Shown here piece after piece: positions 6,104 through 10,802 of a stretch of DNA of 10,802 nucleotides. The DNA is from CBDAPI01 sp964565865. Lineage in GTDB: Bacteria > Acidobacteriota > UBA6911 > RPQK01 > CBDAPI01. Location of the stretch: assembly GCA_964565865.1 (NCBI GenBank), contig CAZMGM010000053.1:1-10802 (forward strand), written 5' to 3'. The notes beneath the pieces are model-generated. The model saw nothing but the letters and a program-made list of their open reading frames with translations, searched no databases and was not told the origin of the DNA. How positions within the stretch are numbered: position 1 is the stretch's first letter; each line of letters begins with the position of its first letter. Both the position numbers and the translations under genes were made by a program.

Positions 6104-6898
6104 CTACACGGCAATTGGAGCTCTGATGTGGGGGTGAGGAGCGTAACTAATCAGGCTGAAATCTTCGAACTGGAAGTCGAAGATCGATTTCACGTCTGGA
6201 TTCAAGAGCATGTGCGGGAGCTCTCTGGGCTGGCGGTCCAGCTGCTCTCGAGCCTGGTCGAGATGGTTGGAATAGAGATGTGCGTCTCCCAGAGTGTGAA
6301 CAAACTCGCCAGGTTTGAGTCCACACACTTGAGCCACCATCATCGTCAGGAGTGAGTAGGATGCTATGTTAAAGGGGACACCGAGGAATACATCGGCACT
6401 GCGCTGGTAAAGCTGGCAGGAGAGTCTGCCCCGGCTGACGTAAAACTGAAAAAGCGTATGACAGGGGGGCAGCACCATTTTTTCCACATCGGCTGGGTTC
6501 CAGGCGCTGACAATGAGGCGGCGGGACTCCGGATTGGTGATGATTTGGTGTATGACGCGGGAGATCTGATCGACGCTCTTGCCATCCGGTGTCGGCCAGG
6601 AGCGCCACTGATATCCGTAAACTGGACCCAGTTCACCGTTTTCGTCCGCCCAGTCATCCCAGATTCGAACCCCCTTCTCATTCAGGCTCCGAATGTTGGT
6701 TTTGCCCTGCAGAAACCACAGCAGCTCGTGGACAATTGATTTCAGATGCAGCTTCTTGGTCGTGAGCAGAGGAAACCCGGCCTCCAGATCAAAACGCATC
6801 TGGTGTCCAAAGATGCTTTTTGTTCCCGTTCCGGTTCGATCTTCTTGCTCCGTTCCGCTCTGGAGAATCTTCTCCAGCAACTGCAGGTAGACTCGCAC
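6104..6898 (-). CDS. thyA: Thymidylate synthase (folate-reducing type)
   Basis: It converts dUMP to dTMP using 5,10-methylene-tetrahydrofolate as both carbon donor and reductant, releasing dihydrofolate. Seen: 264 aa, the same length as E. coli ThyA, with residues in register. RTGTGT (21-26) carries the phosphate-binding R21. The dimer-partner arginines are R126/R127 in ESRRLIV. The nucleophile is C146 in LPPCHTLF, and D169 and N177 lie in SADVFLGVPFN. The start codon is GTG (6896-6898), set by GAGAGG at 6905-6910 with 6-nt spacing. It is the first gene of a two-gene operon with folA, three bases apart, so both steps of the thymidylate cycle are made together. A perfect 12-bp inverted repeat lies about 80-115 nt upstream. 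Confidence 0.98.
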   Translation of the reverse strand: MRVYLQLLEKILQSGTEQEDRTGTGTKSIFGHQMRFDLEAGFPLLTTKKLHLKSIVHELLWFLQGKTNIRSLNEKGVRIWDDWADENGELGPVYGYQWRSWPTPDGKSVDQISRVIHQIITNPESRRLIVSAWNPADVEKMVLPPCHTLFQFYVSRGRLSCQLYQRSADVFLGVPFNIASYSLLTMMVAQVCGLKPGEFVHTLGDAHLYSNHLDQAREQLDRQPRELPHMLLNPDVKSIFDFQFEDFSLISYAPHPHIRAPIAV

Positions 6899-6904
6899 GC
6901 TGCG

Positions 6905-6910
6905 CCTCTC
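6905..6910 (-). promoter_or_regulatory. Shine-Dalgarno site fixing the thyA GTG start
   Basis: GAGAGG on the minus strand lies 6 nt before the GTG at 6898-6896. No ATG fits the conserved N-terminus, so this site decides the start. Confidence 0.65.
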
Positions 6911-6978
6911 TTTTCGTGGGTGCTTTCTCAGCCCGGAAGAAATGCCCTATAAATGAAGAATACCATACACCCCCTGCG

Positions 6979-7012
6979 GCCCGATTGGGGTGCTCCAGGG
7001 CCCCAATCGGGC
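6979..7012. repeat. Perfect 12-bp inverted repeat upstream of thyA
   Basis: GCCCGATTGGGG (6979-6990) and CCCCAATCGGGC (7001-7012) are exact reverse complements around a 10-nt loop. The hairpin would be very stable. Neither strand shows a T-tract after it, so a classic rho-independent terminator is not supported. It may end transcription of the gene remnant on its right, act in the thyA leader, or be a dispersed palindromic element. Confidence 0.7.
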
Positions 7013-7089
7013 TATCAGCGACGTTCAGTTTGATCAACAATTTGTTTAGCGGGAGAGTACCCTGCTCTGGCCGCCCGGGCGATGAGTGG

Positions 7090-7311
7090 CTAGTCTTCGA
7101 CTGTCTTCCTTAGGCGGAGCCGGAATAGGCCTAGGTTGTAGAGAAGGTCAAGCGATTTGTCACCCAGAGCCAGGGCAGTTTCAAAGGCCAGCTCGGCGTC
7201 CGGACGCGGGGATAGATGGCCGAGGCTGAGACCCAATTGGAGATAAGCCTGAGCAGACGGTTGTCGGGCAACGACCCACTGCCATTCTACGCCGGGTCGC
7301 CACCGCCACAA
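7090..7311 (-). pseudogene. TPR-like C-terminal fragment
   Basis: Seen: a 73-codon minus-strand frame with a helix-turn-helix rhythm like tetratricopeptide repeats. QAYLQLGLSLGHL is followed by DAELAFETALALGD and then SLDLLYNLGLFRLR, with the Y-LG-A-A-L-LG spacing of one and a half TPR units. It ends at TAG 7090-7092. Its first codon is TTG and an in-frame TAG lies about 50 nt further upstream, so no full-length protein is encoded. I infer the tail of a TPR protein gene whose front was lost or frameshifted. Chance resemblance is possible because the match is short. Confidence 0.35.
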
Positions 7312-7506
7312 GGATTGACATTGACTTGCCCGGAAAAGACACGGTCCCTATAGCTTGCTCCGTGTGTCCGGTTAGCGTCAACTGGACCAGGATACCGCAC
7401 GAACTGGAACCCCCGGGGGCTCTTGTCCCGGAGAGATCCAGATTCTTTAGCCTTTCTCCTAGGGGCATGCTCGAGGCCGCAAGGCATCCGTCAGAGAATA
7501 GTCTCG

Positions 7507-9015
7507 CTAGTCTTTATTCGATTGAAGTAGACGCCAAACCTCTTTGAACTCATCCCCGTCTAACCATCCTGGGACCTGCTCGGTGTTGGCGAGGGCGCGG
7601 ACGGTGCTCACGAAAGCCTGGCCGAAGCGGAGCAGATAGAGGTAGTCGAAGTCATCACCAGCTTCATCATCGGGGCGATGATAGTACTTCATGGTTTCGT
7701 CGTCCATGGTCCGAAATCCGGGGCTGAATGTGAGTGCCGGAATGCCTTTTCGTGCAAACGGAAGATTGTCAGATCGATAGAAGAGATCTTTGTTCTCGGC
7801 AGGCTCCGGGACGGCTTCCAAGTTGAAGGGCGAACAGGCTGCTTCGATCAGACTCCGGGCCGAGGTCCTCGACAGTCCGAAGACGGTCACAACCTCGGTG
7901 TCGCTGAACCCGGCTCCATCCGTATTCAATACAAAGACGTGTTGTTCCAGGGGCATAGTTGGATGGTTCACGTAGTAGGAGCTGCCCAGCAGGCCCTGTT
8001 CCTCACCGGTCGCGGCGATGAAAACAACAGATCTCCGTGGTGCCTGTAGCGACAAGGCTCTGGCTGCGGCTAGAAGAGCCACCACACCCATCCCGTTGTC
8101 GCGGGCACCGTTGAATATAGAGTCCTCGCGGGTTGCTCCCGGAAGATCGGGGCCCTTTCCTAAATGATCGTAGTGGGCTGTGACCACCACGTACTCATCG
8201 CGTAGCTCCGGGTCGGTTCCTTCGATCACTCCGATCACATTGGAGGTGTCCTGGGCCTCTTCTTCGAACGGGGGGACATTCACCTTCAGAGTTGTCCACT
8301 CCGGTGACTCCTCCGAAGAGTTCAGGACCAGTGAGTGGAACAATCCGTCCCGGTTGGACTCGAGGTCTTGCTTGAGTACGATTCGAGGGCCGGCCAGGTA
8401 CTTCGAAAAACGTCGCCACCGGTTGCGGGACATAAGTTCCAGGATCCCGACAGCACCCCGTTGGGATGCGAGAGATCGCTTCAAGCTCGACCAGGAGCGT
8501 CTGCGCCTGCCTCGCTGCAAAGCCGACATCGGGGCCGGCGCTCCGAATTCGACAACTACGAGCTTGTCCTTCACGTCCAGATCTGCATAATCGTCAATTC
8601 CGAGTTCCAAGTCGACCAGACCATGCCCGGCAAAAACTACAGGGACTTCCAGGTGCGCTTTTCCCGCGAGCAGCAGGAAATCCACGCCCAGGGACAGTTG
8701 CTCACTGCCCGTTTCGATGATCCCTTCGGAAGGTGGAGTCTGGAGAAAGAGAGGAACGGGCTGAAAGAATCCCGCCAACCCCGGCGGCTTCCGAAGGCCC
8801 CAGAACCTGAAGTGTTCGGCCACATACCTGGCTGCTACCCGGTTGCCCGGCGTCCCCGTGCGTCGTCCTTCTAGTTCATCTGATGCGAGAAAGCGAAGAT
8901 GGGCGCCCAGTTCTTCCAAGGTGAAGCTGCCTTCCGGAAGGGCCGGCGTGTTGGGACCGTGCAAAGCTCCTAGGCAGGGTGTATGTAGTATTAGAAGCAG
9001 CAATAGTATTCTCAT
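7507..9015 (-). CDS. Exported M28-family zinc peptidase with PA-like insert
   Basis: Seen: 502 aa. The N-terminus MRILLLLLILHTPCLGA is a signal peptide; C14 does not fit a lipobox well, so a soluble exported form is likelier than a lipoprotein. A protease-associated-like region lies at about 110-230. The catalytic domain is at about 255-480 with the two-zinc set: H281 in TAHYDHLG, D306 in GARDNGMG, catalytic E338 and ligand E339 in TGEEQGLLGS, D366 in LNTDGAG and H446 in YYHRPDDE. Known: such enzymes are aminopeptidases that remove N-terminal residues from peptides outside the cytoplasm; the exact specificity is unknown. Start: ATG at 9013-9015 with AAGGGA about 5 nt upstream. It is divergent from thiC across 403 bp. 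Confidence 0.93.
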   Translation of the reverse strand: MRILLLLLILHTPCLGALHGPNTPALPEGSFTLEELGAHLRFLASDELEGRRTGTPGNRVAARYVAEHFRFWGLRKPPGLAGFFQPVPLFLQTPPSEGIIETGSEQLSLGVDFLLLAGKAHLEVPVVFAGHGLVDLELGIDDYADLDVKDKLVVVEFGAPAPMSALQRGRRRRSWSSLKRSLASQRGAVGILELMSRNRWRRFSKYLAGPRIVLKQDLESNRDGLFHSLVLNSSEESPEWTTLKVNVPPFEEEAQDTSNVIGVIEGTDPELRDEYVVVTAHYDHLGKGPDLPGATREDSIFNGARDNGMGVVALLAAARALSLQAPRRSVVFIAATGEEQGLLGSSYYVNHPTMPLEQHVFVLNTDGAGFSDTEVVTVFGLSRTSARSLIEAACSPFNLEAVPEPAENKDLFYRSDNLPFARKGIPALTFSPGFRTMDDETMKYYHRPDDEAGDDFDYLYLLRFGQAFVSTVRALANTEQVPGWLDGDEFKEVWRLLQSNKD

Positions 9016-9099
9016 CGATTCCCTTTTCAGAATTTCTGAGCGACAAACAAGCGAAACCTAACACTAACAGCCCGTATTTGGACTCCTCCTGTCAAGGGT

Positions 9100-9124
9100 C
9101 CTGGTCGAATTCTTCGACTTCAGG
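9100..9124. repeat. Hairpin in the M28/thiC divergent region
   Basis: CCTG-GTCGAA (9100-9109) pairs with TTCGAC (9113-9118) and CAGG (9121-9124), with a TTC loop and a two-base TT bulge. No T-tract follows. It could be an operator between divergent genes or part of a 5' leader of the M28 mRNA. Confidence 0.35.
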
Positions 9125-9379
9125 TGGTGTTGGCCCTGGTAACAACTCTCATACCGGAAGAGAAGCTGACTGGCAGTCTCGCTGCAGGTACACAATTCTA
9201 TCTGATCCCCTTATTCTCCTTAAGGGTCCCTGGCAGGAAACATCGACTTCTTACCATGGAATGCTAGCGGCTTAGGATTGGAACGTGCCGCCAGCGGTGT
9301 GTTTGGAAGTGAGCACTGGCCGTTGGTTTCCTCTATCAGCCCGTGCGACCGCTACCGTTGGCTTCTCAAGCCTTCCAAG

Positions 9380-9409
9380 TTGACAGCTGTTGCCGTACAA
9401 AGTTACATT
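9380..9409 (+). promoter_or_regulatory. Sigma-70-type promoter of thiC, possibly leaderless
   Basis: TTGACA (9380-9385) is a perfect -35 box. After 18 nt comes TACATT (9404-9409), four of six against TATAAT. Only 9 nt separate it from ATG 9419, so the predicted transcription start falls at or just before the start codon. This agrees with the absence of a Shine-Dalgarno sequence. Confidence 0.5.
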
Positions 9410-9418
9410 TCACACAAT

Positions 9419-10802
9419 ATGAGCAGGTCCAGACGAAAGACTGTTTCCGCCGACTCTGTAAGAATGTCCGGGGCGTTTCCTTCTTCCCGGAAGATTCATG
9501 TAGAAGGGAAACTGAACGACGACGTCCGGGTTCCCTTTCGGGAAGTCCGATTGACGGATGGCAATGTCTTCCTTCTCTACGACACCTCTGGACCCTACTC
9601 AGATGAGAAGCAGAAGACGGTACTTCTGAATGGCCTCCCTCCTGTGCGGGGTCCCTGGATCGCCGCGCGCCGGGACACTGAATTGCTGGGGAACTATACG
9701 TCTGAGTTCAGCCAGCGTCGCAACCGGGACACCGGGCTGAAGTCCATTCGCTTCCCCCACCTTCCCTGTCCCAGGCGAGCCAGCTTTGGAGCCAACGTGA
9801 CCCAGTTGCACTACGCTCGCCAGGGGATGGTGACTCCAGAGATGGAATTCGTTGCCTTGAGAGAGAATTTGGCCCGGGAGAGGAAGCGCTCTGAAAACGA
9901 TGGTGCAGGAGAGGAGAAGGCCCACCGGGGAGAGGCTCTGGGAGCCTCGATTCCACATGAGGTGACCCCGGAGTTCGTGCGCCGGGAAGTAGCTGCAGGG
10001 CGGGCAATTATTCCGGCTAACATCAATCATCCGGAACTGGAGCCGATGATCATCGGAAGAAACTTTCTGGTCAAGATCAACGCCAACATTGGCAACTCAG
10101 CCGTCGTGTCTTCGATCGAAGAAGAAGTCGAAAAGATGATCTGGGCGATTCACTGGGGTTCGGACACGGTGATGGATCTGTCGACCGGGGATCATATTCA
10201 CGAAACTCGCGAGTGGATTGTTCGTAATTCGCCTGTGCCGATTGGAACAGTACCGATTTACCAGGCGCTGGAAAAGGTGGACGGCATTGCCGAAGACCTC
10301 AGCTGGGAGATCTTCCGGGATACTCTGGTCGAGCAGGCGGAACAGGGAGTCGATTACTTTACGATCCATGCCGGTGTCCGGCTTCCCTATGTGCCGTTGA
10401 CTGCAGACCGGGTCACCGGGATTGTGTCCCGAGGGGGTTCTATTATGGCCAGGTGGTGTTTGTCCCACCACCAGGAAAATTTTCTCTACACGCACTTCGA
10501 AGAGATCTGCGAGATCATGAAGGCTTACGACATTTCGTTTAGCCTCGGGGACGGCCTGCGGCCGGGATCTATTGCCGATGCCAACGACGCAGCCCAGTTC
10601 GCTGAACTGGATACACTGGGGGAACTCACTCGGATCGCCTGGGAGCATGACGTTCAAACGATGATCGAGGGCCCGGGCCACGTACCGATGCAGCTCATCA
10701 AAGAGAACATGGAGCGGCAGCTCGAGGTTTGCCGAGAGGCTCCCTTCTACACCCTGGGGCCGCTCACGACTGATATCGCACCCGGGTACGACCACATAAC
10801 TT
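9419..10802 (+). CDS. thiC: Phosphomethylpyrimidine synthase ThiC, 3' end off the window
   Basis: It converts aminoimidazole ribotide to 4-amino-5-hydroxymethyl-2-methylpyrimidine phosphate, the pyrimidine half of thiamine, by radical-SAM chemistry. Seen: 461 codons open to the window edge. YDTSGPYSD (54-62) belongs to the N-terminal domain of the long form. The core includes NVTQLHYARQGMVTPEMEF (126-144), NANIGNSAVVSSIEEEVEKM (221-240), MDLSTGDHIHETREW (252-266), SRGGSIMARWCLSHHQENF (337-355), SLGDGLRPGSI (375-385), MIEGPGHVPM (415-424) and GPLTTDIAPGYDH (447-459). The CxxCxxxxC motif that holds the 4Fe-4S cluster lies beyond the edge, so roughly 100-170 residues are missing. Start: ATG 9419 has no Shine-Dalgarno site; ATG 9464 is an alternative. 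Divergent from the M28 peptidase gene. Confidence 0.97.
   Translation, partial: MSRSRRKTVSADSVRMSGAFPSSRKIHVEGKLNDDVRVPFREVRLTDGNVFLLYDTSGPYSDEKQKTVLLNGLPPVRGPWIAARRDTELLGNYTSEFSQRRNRDTGLKSIRFPHLPCPRRASFGANVTQLHYARQGMVTPEMEFVALRENLARERKRSENDGAGEEKAHRGEALGASIPHEVTPEFVRREVAAGRAIIPANINHPELEPMIIGRNFLVKINANIGNSAVVSSIEEEVEKMIWAIHWGSDTVMDLSTGDHIHETREWIVRNSPVPIGTVPIYQALEKVDGIAEDLSWEIFRDTLVEQAEQGVDYFTIHAGVRLPYVPLTADRVTGIVSRGGSIMARWCLSHHQENFLYTHFEEICEIMKAYDISFSLGDGLRPGSIADANDAAQFAELDTLGELTRIAWEHDVQTMIEGPGHVPMQLIKENMERQLEVCREAPFYTLGPLTTDIAPGYDHIT

Larger units (their letters stand above)
6899..7506. other. 608-bp gap upstream of thyA
   Basis: No secure gene lies between thyA and the M28 peptidase gene, both on the minus strand. 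The gap holds the thyA ribosome site, a perfect inverted repeat (6979-7012) and a short TPR-like frame (7090-7311). Between 7312 and 7506 several minus-strand frames are open, but none is convincing; they may be the rest of a frameshifted gene. A 10-bp palindrome CCCCCGGGGG lies at 7410-7419. No consensus thyA promoter was found by eye. Confidence 0.5.
9016..9418. other. Divergent intergenic region between the M28 gene and thiC
   Basis: Contains the M28 ribosome site (9020-9025), a TTGACA on the minus strand at 9090-9095 without a well-placed -10, a hairpin at 9100-9124, and the thiC promoter (9380-9409). An imperfect direct repeat, AAGGGTCC(C)TGG, occurs near 9094 and 9222. I see no complete THI-box (TPP riboswitch) pattern and no convincing gene. 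Confidence 0.55.

Noticed and set aside
9090..9095. TTGACA on the minus strand as -35 of the M28 gene
   Set aside because: No acceptable -10 box at 16-19 nt; the nearest TANNNT is 23 nt away.
9160..9245. Fragments resembling a THI box (CTGATC followed by GGCAGGAAAC)
   Set aside because: The conserved CTGAGA element and the surrounding order of helices are missing; only short chance matches remain.
10097..10795. 232-codon minus-strand open frame
   Set aside because: Antisense to the most conserved part of thiC; shadow frame.

Overview
The window is a moderately GC-rich bacterial chromosome fragment made mostly of housekeeping genes, with one unassigned enzyme pair at the left end. No CRISPR array, tRNA, rRNA, transposase or phage gene was seen. 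The gene mix (class II thymidylate synthase next to DHFR, a secreted M28 peptidase, long-form ThiC, a TGS-domain GTPase) together with short degenerate 7-bp-period repeats suggests a soil or sediment bacterium of the Acidobacteriota type. That placement is a weak inference and no marker gene fixes it.

Left region (1-2830, + strand). Two radical-SAM enzymes overlap by 29 nt. The first is a SPASM-type protein and the second a cobalamin-binding-domain protein. They probably form one operon that continues beyond the left edge. Their substrate cannot be read from the sequence. A 49-bp array of seven degenerate heptamers starts 27 nt after the second stop codon.

Centre left (2831-5010, + strand). 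rpiA (ribose-5-phosphate isomerase A) is followed by about 500 bp without an intact gene, which carries a probable decayed reading frame on the minus strand. Then comes a small GTPase with a C-terminal TGS domain. Its likely start is a GTG directly preceded by a -10-like box, which suggests a leaderless mRNA.

Centre (5011-7506). A predicted 56-aa single-span membrane protein (+) faces the thyA-folA operon (-). folA is followed by a rho-independent terminator. Upstream of thyA are a perfect 12-bp inverted repeat and a short minus-strand frame resembling the end of a TPR protein. thyA and folA act together: ThyA makes dTMP and oxidises methylene-THF to DHF, and DHFR regenerates THF.

Right region (7507-10802). 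An exported M28 zinc peptidase (-) is divergent from thiC (+), which is cut by the window edge. thiC is open to the edge over 461 codons. It has no Shine-Dalgarno sequence and no visible THI box. A TTGACA/TACATT promoter lies only 9 nt before its ATG, so it may also be leaderless.
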